Shown: one piece after another, positions 38,401 to 47,900 of the stretch | Position numbering within the stretch: the stretch's first letter is position 1 | Layout of the letters: each line of letters starts with the position of its first letter | NCBI GenBank assembly: GCA_024644235.1 | Contig: JAHELJ010000026.1 | Coordinates: 1 to 51,114 of the forward strand | Direction of reading: 5' to 3' | Source: Lewinellaceae bacterium | GTDB lineage: Bacteria; Bacteroidota; Bacteroidia; Chitinophagales; Saprospiraceae | DNA: 51,114 bases | The notes under the pieces: model-generated | Told to the model about the DNA's origin: nothing | The model's database searches: none | What the model saw: only the letters and a program-made list of their open reading frames with translations | Program-made: the position numbers and the translations under genes

Positions 38401-40358
38401 GAAAGGTTCGCTTTTTGCATGATTGGAGATGCGGCAAAGAAGGCACCCTGGAACGCGATCCCCTGCATTCTTAATTGGAGCTCGGGATCGGTTGCTTCTT
38501 CTCTGGCTATCTTGAAGCCATCGATATAGAAGACTCGGATTTCGTTGTCAACGATCACCTTTTGATAAGGCACCGGTATATCTGCCCAGACATCTTCAGG
38601 CTTTTGCCTGTCACTTTGAATGATGAAACTTCCGCCTTTCTTCAAGCCGGCTAACGCATTAGTGTGCTTGAACACATTGGGATCCGGCGAAAGCACCACA
38701 TCGACGAAGAAGTACTCACAATTCAAGCGAATCCGTTCCGGAGCTGCCGCCAGATAATAAGTGGTGGGTTGTCCCTTCTTTTCGGAGCCGTATTTGGGAT
38801 TTGCTTTGATATCGTAACCCAACAAATCGAACAGCGTCATCGCCAGGTTCTTGCCCGTAGTAATTGCTCCCCAACCGCCCACCGAGTGAAAACGAACCGT
38901 TATGGCGTTTGCCGGCATCAGATTGGGATTCTCTGACCCACGGATGGCTAGTTCCTTTACATGCGGATAAGCGTCCTGGATAGTTTCCTGATAGGCTCTT
39001 TGCTTGGGGGTATGGGGGACATCTCTGATAAAATCAATGGATAGATAAAACAGCTTCTTCTGTTTTCCTTCGGGAAGCATGTTCTCTATCGCACCGATGA
39101 GACCTTCGGGTTGCAAATCTCTACTACCCATCCCAAAAGATCCGGAATAAAGTGCCGGAAGATCGGTTGATTTGAAGCTGGCCAATTCCGGGTATGGCAG
39201 ATCTTTTTTTGCTCCCCCATTTTCCAAACATTTGGTGAGGACAGCTCTGATCTCTCTTACCATCGGTAAGTCAGAAGCTAGTGGTTGATCCAATCGCTCC
39301 AGTACCGTCACTCCTTTCTTCCCTTGTAGGTACCTGCCGATCAGATCCGCCGGGAAAGGCCGGAACATCACCAGATCGAGAACACCCACTTTGATACCCC
39401 GTGTTTCGCGGATATAATCTACCACCGCTTCGGCACTTGGTATCAGGCTTCCTTGACCCACTATAAGATAATCGGCGTCATCAACCCGGTAGGGCATAAC
39501 CCGGGCATAACGGCGTCCCGTAAGTTCATAAAATTCTTCAAAAGCCTGATCCGTCAATTCCCTAATGTGGTCGAAGAAGAACGGCCGCTGTGCAGCAACA
39601 CTCTGCATGTAAGAATCCTGATTCTGGACGATTCCTGCCATCACCGGGTTGTCAACGTCCCACAGTTCAGGTATTCGGCGACGGGTGTCCCCGTATATGA
39701 TCTTCTGTGCCTCGGTAGGTGTAGGAATGATGTCATCCGGCCGGCCAAGAAATTCCTCGATCAACGCACGTTCCGGCAAAAGCATGGATTCAATAAGGTG
39801 AGTTGTCAGGAAGCCATCCTGTGCTACAACCCCCGGAGTCAAGGCCAGTTCCGCCACACGGTGTGCAATTATGTTTAGATCGGCCACATGTTGGGCATTC
39901 TTGGCGAAGAGCTGGAAAAAGCCGGTATCGTCAATGGCGTGATAGTCATCATGCCCGGCGTGCACATTCAGCGTGGACTTGGTCATCGCCCGCGAACCGA
40001 TGTTGAGCACATAGGTCAGTCGCTTACCAACTGCCGCATAGAGCGATTCGTGCATGTAGGCTATTCCCTGGCCTGAAGAGAAGTTAGCAGCCCGTAGGCC
40101 GGTCATGGATAATCCGGCGGTCACTGCTGCGGCAGCATGTTCACCTTCCGGTTCTATAAAGATCAGAGGTCTACCGGAAATATTGAGGTGACCTTTGGCT
40201 GCCTCCTCCGCCCAGTATTCTCCCATCTGAGTGGATGGGGTGATGGGATAGGCACCGGCGGCGTCGGACGATTCTCTTTCGCACATAATGGCGGCGGTAT
40301 TGCCATCTAACGCAACGCGGGTACCGGGATATTTAAATTTTTCGTTTTTGCTGCTCAT
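35457..40358 (-). CDS. nifJ: Pyruvate:ferredoxin oxidoreductase-like enzyme, extended, with fused ferredoxin
   Basis: 1633 residues against about 1170-1200 for usual NifJ/PFOR. Domain I has AYPITPSTQ (37-44) and Arg123. Domain III (gamma) spans about 470-700. Two [4Fe-4S] motifs are at Cys786/789/792/796 and 920/923/926/930. The TPP domain has GACLGC (Cys998, Cys1001), NATGC (Cys1128), GGDGAMYD (1218-1225), VYSNTGGQ and Cys1332, so all four ligands of the cluster next to TPP and the GDG motif are kept. Extra parts: about 80 additional residues between the two clusters, a helical insert at about 1017-1110, and a C-terminal ferredoxin (Cys1562/1565/1568/1604). The DHSD-type loop of pyruvate enzymes reads GHDDYHAIDD, so pyruvate is likely but another 2-oxoacid is possible. 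It should oxidise its substrate with CoA and pass electrons to ferredoxin and Rnf. Confidence 0.9.
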   Translation of the reverse strand: MSSKNEKFKYPGTRVALDGNTAAIMCERESSDAAGAYPITPSTQMGEYWAEEAAKGHLNISGRPLIFIEPEGEHAAAAVTAGLSMTGLRAANFSSGQGIAYMHESLYAAVGKRLTYVLNIGSRAMTKSTLNVHAGHDDYHAIDDTGFFQLFAKNAQHVADLNIIAHRVAELALTPGVVAQDGFLTTHLIESMLLPERALIEEFLGRPDDIIPTPTEAQKIIYGDTRRRIPELWDVDNPVMAGIVQNQDSYMQSVAAQRPFFFDHIRELTDQAFEEFYELTGRRYARVMPYRVDDADYLIVGQGSLIPSAEAVVDYIRETRGIKVGVLDLVMFRPFPADLIGRYLQGKKGVTVLERLDQPLASDLPMVREIRAVLTKCLENGGAKKDLPYPELASFKSTDLPALYSGSFGMGSRDLQPEGLIGAIENMLPEGKQKKLFYLSIDFIRDVPHTPKQRAYQETIQDAYPHVKELAIRGSENPNLMPANAITVRFHSVGGWGAITTGKNLAMTLFDLLGYDIKANPKYGSEKKGQPTTYYLAAAPERIRLNCEYFFVDVVLSPDPNVFKHTNALAGLKKGGSFIIQSDRQKPEDVWADIPVPYQKVIVDNEIRVFYIDGFKIAREEATDPELQLRMQGIAFQGAFFAASPIMQKANLSEVELLKAIEDQLQHKFGGKGQRVVDDNMRVVKRGFDEVHEIKNKVVGEVPEKTNGETVMPIPTMMKGIPQSKSNLSDIHRFWEQTGNFYQRGMANDNITDPFIGLSVMPAVSSLFRDMTGIRFEHPKWIPNNCTACGECYTVCPDTAIPGLVSDLPSVLDTVVQRVKKKHGKVEHLSKAVRQMEGKIRNLFDEARNGVTVNNLIQDAIDEMIQENGNGEALSSEFEWFREELGDFQFALTRPYFDVHEKNQPGSGGLFSITINPTTCKGCMECVEVCDDDALVVATQTEESVAKMRKEWDFWLDLPNTPDKYSRVDDLEEKIGALETILLNKDAYLHFASGDGACLGCSEKSVIHLFVATVESLMQPRVRKHIDKLDDLCQKLEKHIQVKLMNTVDVGDADMMSKIVSDTQDHDLTMSEIASRLERERGSEPIDQGWLRDVTQLLAKLKKLKWKYTEGVTGKGRTSMGMCNATGCTSVWGSTWPYNPYPFPWANHLFQDSASMAMGIFEGHMAKMAEGFLTIRKAELELAGTYDSTEHDDFFTYFNWNHFSEEEWLLCPPVVVVGGDGAMYDIGFQNLSRMMASGKPIKVIVVDTQVYSNTGGQACTSGFIGQISDMAQYGKVQQGKSEPRKEIGLIAMAHRNTYVLQATLANTSQMIEGFIDGLMAKRPAVFNLYTTCQPEHGVGDDMGAHQAKLAVESRAYPVFKYNPDQGVKAAEAFDLSGNPAMHSLWPTYDLKYLENGREKTMTVPMTFADFALTEARFRKHFRNAPRDTWNDNMVLLADFLEMDEESREEKYPYIWAVDRKQRLSRVLVAKKIVESCEERRDFWIMLRALGGIEPKKVEEEDVEGRIRKEIVTKISQGLMKLAGGEDISVGELMVAEQTPEQVASEAKANGSYMAPWLETDECTSCDECIKINPEIFAYNDDKKAYIKNPDGGPYEDLVKAAEKCTARVIHPGLPADPTADGMEKLIKRGEKYN

Positions 40359-40657
40359 AATCGTTTTTTATCCGATTGGTGATCGATTGGTCCCAATGTT
40401 TTCTGAAGGACTCACGGAAGTGATCCTGACCTTGAGATCTGCAGAAATCCCAAACAGTGCTCTTTTTCAGATTCTCCTCTTTGAAATAATGATAAACCAC
40501 GTACCACCCAGGATTCTTGACCGCTTTAAAATTACCCCTAGATAGACTGAACGGGTATGAAGCAAGTCAACAGGCAAGATGATGCGCATCATCTGGTAGT
40601 AGAGGATTATAGAATAGAGATAAACTCGAGAGCAACACATTGATCTGCTGAAAAAAC
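40359..40657. other. Inter-operon region between the two Rnf operons
   Basis: 299 bases between the end of operon 2 (rnfA, stop at 40658) and the nifJ start at 40358, both on the - strand. It must hold the end of one transcript and probably the promoter of the next. Seen: an 18-bp palindrome (40577-40594, listed separately), a direct repeat CGATTGGT at 40373-40380 and 40384-40391 (11 bases apart, one helical turn), and ATTGG/CCAAT inverted arms at 40386-40397. I could not place a convincing sigma consensus or a T-tailed terminator. Confidence 0.55.
40577..40594. promoter_or_regulatory. 18-bp perfect palindrome, candidate operator
   Basis: AGATGATGCGCATCATCT equals its own reverse complement. 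It lies 64 bases past the last gene of operon 2 and about 220 bases upstream of nifJ. There is no loop and no T-tract in either direction, so an intrinsic terminator is unlikely. A perfect dyad of this length is typical of a binding site for a dimeric regulator. The regulator is not encoded in the window. Confidence 0.45.
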
Positions 40658-41236
40658 CTAAGCTGCACTGAACATGCCGGCAAAACCCATAAAGGTCAAA
40701 CTCAATATGCCAGCAATGATAAGACTGAGAGCTGTTCCCTCAATCACTCTTGGCACGTCGAGAATCCGGGTTTCCTCCCTGATTCCTGCCATCAGTACGA
40801 AGGCCAGGGTTATTCCTCCCCCCGCACCCAGGGCATAAATCAGACTTTCGAGCAGGTCGTAACCTTTGTTTGTGGCAAAAAGAGCCAAGCCCAGTATGGC
40901 GCAATTGGTGGTGATTAATGGGAGGAAAATGCCCAGAGCACGAAACAGATCGGGGCTTAGCTTTTTGATTGCCATCTCCACAAATTGCACCGTGCTGGCA
41001 ATCACAATAATGAAACTAATCAACCGGAGGTAGGGAGCATAGGGCAGTATCAGCGTATTCAAGAGCCAGGCACAGAGCGCGGTGATGATCATTACAAAAA
41101 TATTCGCCAACCCTAACCGGAAGGCGGTCTCCAGCTTGTTGGATACGCCGAGGAAAGGACAAATCCCCAGAAAATAGGACAACACGAAGTTGTTTACTAA
41201 TAAGGCTGATATGAAAATCCAAAATAATTCCCCCAT
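40658..41236 (-). CDS. rnfA: Rnf complex subunit A, operon 2
   Basis: 192 residues, about six helices. The Fe-S ligands Cys26 (FLGICPFLG) and Cys112 (ITTNCAILG) are kept. Very similar to the operon 1 copy. It is the last gene of operon 2 and begins 11 bases after the rnfE stop. With RnfE it holds the intramembrane cluster. No small Cys protein follows it, unlike in operon 1. Confidence 0.95.
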   Translation of the reverse strand: MGELFWIFISALLVNNFVLSYFLGICPFLGVSNKLETAFRLGLANIFVMIITALCAWLLNTLILPYAPYLRLISFIIVIASTVQFVEMAIKKLSPDLFRALGIFLPLITTNCAILGLALFATNKGYDLLESLIYALGAGGGITLAFVLMAGIREETRILDVPRVIEGTALSLIIAGILSLTFMGFAGMFSAA

Positions 41237-41247
41237 TGCTTCAGGAT

Positions 41248-41961
41248 TTAATCCGAGATTCCATGCTCGTTTTCAGTTATGTATTCGGTAGTATACCTGC
41301 TTTGCTTCCATGAGGCTCCCGAACCGTTCTTCTCCCGGGCACGTTTCTTTCGCTGACGGATCTGATTAAAGAACAGCAGAATGAATCCCAGGGCAAAGAA
41401 GCCTCCCGGTGGTAATATCATGACTATCCAGGGCTCGAAATCGCTTCCAAAGAGCGGAATTCCAAAAAAACTGCCATTCCCTAATATTTCACGTACCGAT
41501 CCAAGGCAGAAAAGGGCAAAGACAAAACCCACGCTAACACCAAGGGCATCTGAGAGCGCATTGATTGGCGGATTTTTGGATGCAAATGCCTCTTGCCGTC
41601 CCAGGATAACACAGTTTACCACAATCAAGGAAATGAAGGCTCCCAGTTCTTTATGAATGACGGGCAAATGAGCTGCCAGCAGCATATCGACCACGGTGAC
41701 AAAGGTGGCTATTATGATTATGAACGTGGTGATGCGCACTTGGGCCGGAATCAATTTCCGGAAAATGGACACCAGAAAGCTGGAAAAGACCAGTACGAAC
41801 ATAGTCGCCAATCCCATAGCCAGACTGTTGATTGCGGTGTTGCTGACGGCCAGTACCGGACACATACCCAGTACCATCACGAGGACCGGGTTTTCGGTCC
41901 AGAGCCCTTTAAGGAATTCCTCAATGAGCTTGTTTTTCGAGAGGTCTCTATTCACCGCCAT
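41248..41961 (-). CDS. rnfE: Rnf complex subunit E, operon 2
   Basis: 237 residues from ATG 41961; an earlier in-frame TTG at 41985 is less likely. Cys34 (GMCPVLAVSN) and Cys117 (VVNCVILGR) are the cluster ligands. The C-terminus carries a charged extension of about 40 residues (NQIRQRKKRAREKNGSG and on), longer than in the operon 1 protein, facing the cytoplasm. It overlaps rnfG by 14 bases. Confidence 0.93.
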   Translation of the reverse strand: MAVNRDLSKNKLIEEFLKGLWTENPVLVMVLGMCPVLAVSNTAINSLAMGLATMFVLVFSSFLVSIFRKLIPAQVRITTFIIIIATFVTVVDMLLAAHLPVIHKELGAFISLIVVNCVILGRQEAFASKNPPINALSDALGVSVGFVFALFCLGSVREILGNGSFFGIPLFGSDFEPWIVMILPPGGFFALGFILLFFNQIRQRKKRAREKNGSGASWKQSRYTTEYITENEHGISD

Positions 41962-42628
41962 CTGATTCTTGTTTCGATGTTGCAAATTCTTCCATTGCTT
42001 CTTTGGTGGTACCGAGCGCTTTATTAATCAGTTTCACCACTGTCCGGGAGGAGATCGTGGCACCAGTGATCATCTCCACCTCATGCGGATTATTCTTTTG
42101 GCCTTCCTTCACAGTAGTAATGCGGGGTTCGACTGCCAGCGCCGTAAAGTTTTCCCGAAAGGCCGGGTCCTTGATTATCTTGTCGCCCAGTCCCGGGGTT
42201 TCTTTGCTCTCCAGCACTTCAAAGCCTACAATTAACTTTTCCGTCGGATTGTATCCAAAGATACCGCTGATGATATCCTGAAATCCGGGTTCTTCCCCTA
42301 CGACCGCTATTCCCAACAGGACATTCGTGCTATCGTAACCGGCAAAAATGGTTGGAGAGATCTCTTCATCAATGCCTTCGGAAATCCATTCTACCAATTC
42401 TCCTTGTTGCATTACTAGTGGAACGTATTCCACACAACCGGGCAACACCTTAAAAATGGCATTTTGCAAAGCCAAGGCTCGGTTTTCCTTTATCATTGGA
42501 CGAGTGTAAAGATTGACCCCTGCCAGTAGGATGCCAGCCATCAAGCCGGCGATTCCCAGCGTGGTAATCAGACGGGCCGAACTGGGTTCAGGTTTTCCTA
42601 CCGCTTCTATCTTCGCTGTATCGGTCAT
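41948..42628 (-). CDS. rnfG: Rnf complex subunit G, operon 2
   Basis: 226 residues with one membrane helix (about 20-41) and the FMN-attachment motif TGATISS (acceptor Thr191). The SKETPGLGDKI segment is shared with the operon 1 copy. It overlaps rnfD by four bases (ATGA), so translation is coupled. FMN transfer would need an ApbE encoded elsewhere. Confidence 0.95.
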   Translation of the reverse strand: MTDTAKIEAVGKPEPSSARLITTLGIAGLMAGILLAGVNLYTRPMIKENRALALQNAIFKVLPGCVEYVPLVMQQGELVEWISEGIDEEISPTIFAGYDSTNVLLGIAVVGEEPGFQDIISGIFGYNPTEKLIVGFEVLESKETPGLGDKIIKDPAFRENFTALAVEPRITTVKEGQKNNPHEVEMITGATISSRTVVKLINKALGTTKEAMEEFATSKQESDGGE

Positions 42629-43626
42629 CGATGTCCGTACACTCTGGTTTTCGAAAAACGGTTCAATAAGGGTGTGGCGGCATTCATAAACAATATGGCA
42701 TACATCACCCCTTCAGGAAGCCCGCCAAACAACCGGATCAACACCACCAGAATGCCAATGCCAATGCTATAAATCCAGACACCCCGGGGAGTCAACGGGG
42801 AAGTGACCAGGTCGGTAGCCATGTAGACCGTAGCAAACATAAGCCCACCGGCAAACCACATGAAGAGGGGTGAAGGGTATTGGGAGTCGATGAGATAAAA
42901 AACTGCCGTCACGATAAACACTGTTCCCAAGATCCCCACCGGAATCCGCCACTGAATAATCCGCCGGTAGATCAGGTAAAATCCAATCACCACCAGCAAC
43001 AGGCCGCTGGTTTCTCCCAGTGAACCACTTGTGTTTCCCAGCAACAGGTTAAGGATCTCTGTAGACTCCTGTTCAAACTTCATGCTTGCCAAGGGAGTGG
43101 CCCCCGTGAGGCCATCCAACGAATCCGCCTGATACCCCGGCACGGCTAGATTGGTGCCCCTCACTCCGAGGTATTTGCCATCCGGCAGTTCCCAGGTGGT
43201 GATGGCGGTAGGAAAGGCAGCCTGTAGAAAGGCGCGGCCCAATAAAGCAGGATTGAAAATATTATGACCCAGTCCGCCCCAAATCAGCTTACCGACGCCG
43301 ATCGCCACCACCCCGCCCAAGAAAGCCATCCAGAGCGGGAATCCGGGTGGCAAGGTGAGGGCCAGCAAGAGACCGGTGATCAATGCACTTCCATCCCGAA
43401 GGCTGAGTCCTGGTTGATCGTTGCGGTTAAAGAACCACTCGGTCAACAGACATCCGCCGACACTGGCCACAATGACCAGTAAGGCACTCATACCGAAGAA
43501 ATAAAACGAAACCAGAACCACCGGCATCAAGGAGTAGACCACTTCCCACATAAGCTTGGGCGTATCCGTCGTATCATGAAGGAATGGCGCAGTAGAAATC
43601 TGTACCTGGTAGCCTCTATCCATCAT
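42625..43626 (-). CDS. rnfD: Rnf complex subunit D, operon 2
   Basis: 333 residues with many helices. It carries TLPPGFPLWMAFLGG, NPALLGRAFLQAAFP and a canonical FMN motif TGATPL (acceptor Thr177). The start ATG shares one base with the rnfC stop (TAATG). Compared with the operon 1 copy it has a longer loop before the FMN motif. All residues needed for an Rnf membrane flavoprotein are present. Confidence 0.95.
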   Translation of the reverse strand: MMDRGYQVQISTAPFLHDTTDTPKLMWEVVYSLMPVVLVSFYFFGMSALLVIVASVGGCLLTEWFFNRNDQPGLSLRDGSALITGLLLALTLPPGFPLWMAFLGGVVAIGVGKLIWGGLGHNIFNPALLGRAFLQAAFPTAITTWELPDGKYLGVRGTNLAVPGYQADSLDGLTGATPLASMKFEQESTEILNLLLGNTSGSLGETSGLLLVVIGFYLIYRRIIQWRIPVGILGTVFIVTAVFYLIDSQYPSPLFMWFAGGLMFATVYMATDLVTSPLTPRGVWIYSIGIGILVVLIRLFGGLPEGVMYAILFMNAATPLLNRFSKTRVYGHR

Positions 43627-44999
43627 TATCCTTTTTCGCTGGCCATTCTAGCCTTTTTCTCCCTCACCATTGCTTTTCCTACCCGAAAACTCTGCACCAG
43701 CGGTATTCCCGAGGGGCACACAAAAGAGCAGGCGGCGCACTCGAAACAGTCAAGGACATGATTGTCTTCCATCTCATCCCAGAGGCTTTTACGGGCAAGC
43801 AATCCCAGTCTGGCGGGATTGAGAAAGAGGGGGCAGGCATCCAGGCATCTCCCGCATCGGATACAGGTATAGGTATCGAAATCCGAGACTTCATCATGCG
43901 ATAGAGCCAGTATGCCAGAGGTGCCTTTTAATACAGGGACTTCCAGGCTTTTCTGCACTACCCCCATCATGGGCCCGCCTAACAGAATACGGGCCAATTC
44001 ATCAGTCAGACCACCGCAGTAGTCCACCACTTCCCTCATGGAAGTGCCGATAGGTACCAAGAGATTGGAGGGCCGGCGAACAGCCGTACCCGATACCGTG
44101 ATTACCCGCTCCACCAGCGGCAGCGACTTTCGGAAATATTGCGAAAGGGCTACGATGGTGCCGACATTGGATACCATCGTGCCCACATCCAGGGGCAGTT
44201 TCCCTGCCGGAATTTCATCTCCCAGGATGGCCGAGATCATCATCTTTTCCGCCCCCTGGGGGTATTTCACTTTGAGGGGTACCACTTCAATGGGCAGCTC
44301 GGAAACTTGGCAAGCCTGATCAAGGATGTGGATAGCATCCGGTTTGTTTGCTTCGATAGCAATATATATGGCTTCGGCTCCGATGAAATGCTGCAGGATA
44401 GACGTCCCATCCAGCAACTCCTGGCTGTACTCAACCATTACCCGATGGTCGCAGGTCAGATAAGGCTCACATTCACAACCATTGAGCATCATCACCTTAC
44501 ATTCTTTGCCTTCGGGAACGGAAAATTTGACGTGAGATGGAAATGCAGCACCACCCATTCCCACAATTCCCGCCCGCTGAACCAGCTCAATGAATGTGTT
44601 CAACGGCAACTGTTCAGGTGACGGTACCGGAGGCTGCCGGCTGATTTGCGGGCTAAAAGGATCTGTCTTAATCTTGATAGCAGGAGACATTTGCCCCTTT
44701 GGATGATCGAACAGATCGATGGCGGTCACCGTACCATCTACCGGAGTATGAAGACCTACCGACACGAATCCTCCCGGTTTGGCAATCAGCTCTCCCCGAC
44801 GCACTTTCTGTCCTTCTTTCACCACCGGGATGGAAGGCACTCCAGTGTGCTGCGATAAATGGAGAATGAAGTGATCGGAAAAGGGCATCCTTTCAATCTG
44901 TCGATGATCGGTCAACTCCTTCGACTCATTGGGATGTACTCCGTGCTTAAAACTTGCCAGTGTACCAGTGATGCTATTTCCGGGCCATTTTATCTTCAT
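43626..44999 (-). CDS. rnfC: Rnf complex subunit C, operon 2
   Basis: 457 residues. It has the N-terminal barrel (PVVKEGQKVRRGELIAKPGG), the NADH/flavin region with GMGGAAFPSHVKF and NGCECEPYLTCDHR, and two [4Fe-4S] motifs at Cys379/382/385/389 and Cys418/421/424/428. Nothing is missing, so NADH chemistry is expected. The ATG overlaps the stop of the upstream NifJ-like gene by four bases (ATGA), which implies stoichiometric, coupled synthesis of the two proteins. Confidence 0.95.
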   Translation of the reverse strand: MKIKWPGNSITGTLASFKHGVHPNESKELTDHRQIERMPFSDHFILHLSQHTGVPSIPVVKEGQKVRRGELIAKPGGFVSVGLHTPVDGTVTAIDLFDHPKGQMSPAIKIKTDPFSPQISRQPPVPSPEQLPLNTFIELVQRAGIVGMGGAAFPSHVKFSVPEGKECKVMMLNGCECEPYLTCDHRVMVEYSQELLDGTSILQHFIGAEAIYIAIEANKPDAIHILDQACQVSELPIEVVPLKVKYPQGAEKMMISAILGDEIPAGKLPLDVGTMVSNVGTIVALSQYFRKSLPLVERVITVSGTAVRRPSNLLVPIGTSMREVVDYCGGLTDELARILLGGPMMGVVQKSLEVPVLKGTSGILALSHDEVSDFDTYTCIRCGRCLDACPLFLNPARLGLLARKSLWDEMEDNHVLDCFECAACSFVCPSGIPLVQSFRVGKAMVREKKARMASEKG

Positions 45000-47900
45000 G
45001 AATTGGTCAGATTATTTTTCCCGGCTTTCGACATGCTCATCAATTTGTCTCTCACTTTGTTTCGCACCTGCTCTATAAAACGCTTCTCAAACGCTTTCTC
45101 CCTCAGGTCAAAATCCTCCTGCATTTTTGCCTTGGCTGTTTCCAGATCCCTTGCAAATGTTTCCTGTGCTTTCTCCCACAATTTCGTAGGCTGATCAGAA
45201 AGATATCCGGCAAGTTCCCGTAATAGATTCCATCGCTCAAGGCAAAGCCGGGTCCATTCAATCACCCGATCGGAAACGGCAAGGACTTGCAGCGGGCTTT
45301 GACCATTGACTTTAAAGATGATGGGTGTATAGTTTGATTGAGATTTCGCATCGAATGCCAGGTATTCGCTCACCGGTAGTTGATTGGCTTCCTCTTCTTC
45401 GTTGACGGGGCGAAACTCATCCTTCCAATCCTGTTGATTACTGAGCCAATCTGCGTAAGTCCAGGTATATTCCGTTTGCTCCTGCGAAGCACCATTAGTC
45501 CACCCCAACGTTTCCGTGAACCATCTTTTCTCGGGATCGGGATTACACTCCAGATCAAGACCCGAAGCAAGCAGGACATTCTTTTGATCGGGTGTAAGCA
45601 CCAATTGGGGGAAAGCCCTGGTTTTTACAGCCAAGTCAAGTACTTCTGGATAGGAAAGTAAGCCGGTCGCGTCTGGTGAGGGAATCGCCATATGAAGCAC
45701 AGCAGGACCATTGGTTGAGAGTGCTTCCCGCGCCGGCAGGTAGCTGGAGGACTGATGTATACTGCCCTTGACATAGGAGTTCCGTCGGGATGCGAGCACC
45801 GACGAAAACAGAGGTAATGTGTGATGCATAAAGGGCAATCCATTTTCGTCCGGTCGGGGTGTGCAGTCATCAAGGATCAATAGCTTGACGGGCCAATTGG
45901 TTTGCAAAAGCATTTGGATGCCGTCTTGCTCCAGCCGGTAAATATCCTGGTGCTCAAACACGATCAAAAGCAAGGGGGCACATGACTTTTCTTCTTCAGT
46001 CAGAGCTTCCCAGGTCAACCCGGCAATGTCTTTCACATGGATTTCGGGACGATATATTCCGCTGCTTTCCATTTCCGCCCTCCTCACCAATTTTACGTTA
46101 TCCATGAAATGTCGGAGCATGCCCTGCACTGCCATCTTCATCTGGTCGGCCGAATGCAATGAATCTGAAAGGATGACCGGAGCACCGAACGGATTCCATG
46201 GATACCCTTGGGGCCAAGTCCTGCCCTCACGACGCTGGTATATGATCGCATAAGGTGCTCTCCCTGCTCCGGTGGGCCCTTTGGTCAACAACCAGGAAAG
46301 TTGTTCGAGATCATCAAGCAATTCCAGTTTGCGCTGCAACGAAGAAGTATCGACCAGACGAAAGTGTTCGGAACTTTCCATCCGGCTGAATAATTCGTTC
46401 AGAGGAAGCCTTTCACCGACAGATCTATCGATCATCTTCAACAGGGTTGCATTATCCTTGGGAATGGCACTGCTGATCTCCTGGTCGATTTGTTGGGACA
46501 GAGACTCCGCTAGTTCAATGATTCGGTGGTTCCATTTTTCGATGCGTGGTCTATGCTGTGCCTTGATCATTGCTGTGATAGCATGCAAGCTGATTTGCCC
46601 GGCATGGTGTTCCGGATCGGAACTGGTGGAAGCCATGCTGTTATAGATGGTGTGGTCCAACATTTGCGCTGACCACGAATTGTACCACTGATCCTCGATC
46701 TTTTTCGCAATGATGTCACTATCAGTCGGAGGGATCTTCTTGACTAGTTTGAGCTGGTGCTGGGACTCGTCCTTCCACCTTCCATCTTCACCCTCCATCA
46801 CCAGGGCGTCTGCCGGACAAAGCTGAGCACAAATGCCGCAGCCGGTGCAAACCAGAGGATCGATGGCCAAGGCAAACAGGTCCGATGATGGGTTCAACAA
46901 TACCTCATCTTTGGGAAAGAAAAAATCGGTTAAACTAACCTGCATCCCACCTATGATCTGTGACAAGTTTTCAAATTCTGTCCTGATCTGGGTAAGCCGT
47001 TCAGCCTGCAGCCCTGTTACCTCGATCATACGATCGAATGCATCTTGCAAGAAATCGGAGACTGTGGAAACGGCCGTTCTGGCTCTAAGGACTTCTTCGC
47101 TCTCAGTGGTTAACGCTTTTATATAAGGAGTCAGTTTAGTCACCGGCATCCCTTGCTCAACTGCCATCTTCTGTCCACCCCGAAGAATGTCTTCCACCGA
47201 GCATACCAGAGCAGGTATGGCTGAGACAGGACAGTATAATTGACAATGGGCACAGCCAGTACAAAGCTCAGGTATAAAACGGGGTATTTGCTCCCGAGTC
47301 TCCGCACCGGATTGGAAGCGTTCAGAGAAAATCGGAGCCACAGGTAAAGCTTGAAAGGGATCTGCAATTACCTGATTGTGATTACCAAGCTTATAGCCAA
47401 AAATGGTGTCGCGATAAAACCTGGATAGACGGAAAAATGGCGGACCCTCATCAGCTAAAGCCTCTAGCTGAGCTGGTATTTCTTCGCTGAGTTCACTGGT
47501 TTTCTCGGACGGTGCCTGCGGGGAATACGGGGTGAGAGAAAGTTGCTTTACATTGGGATAATCCCGTTCAATGCGTTGAGATAAAATCTGTTGCTGTGGG
47601 TGATCCAATGATCTCCTCGTAAAAGCAAGACCCGTGAAGAACATTCGCCTGGGTTCGGCATTGACAAGCACATTGTCAAATATGGTTATGGCCTCCTCGA
47701 GTGTCGGTTCCATCAGGCAAAATGCCTGATGAAAAGTGGGTAACCGTGACAAACCAGCACTGGCAGAAAGTACCTCGCGGTACAAAGGTCCGTTTTGACT
47801 GCAAGCCGGCACCGCTACATCTACCACTGTGACGCTCTTCTTCGATTGGATCAGTTCGCCCAGTTGCCGCTCCGGGAAAGGCCTGAGCTGGTTCAGGTGC

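Noticed and set aside
40577-40594. The palindrome as intrinsic terminator of operon 2
   Set aside because: There is no loop and no run of T after it in either direction.
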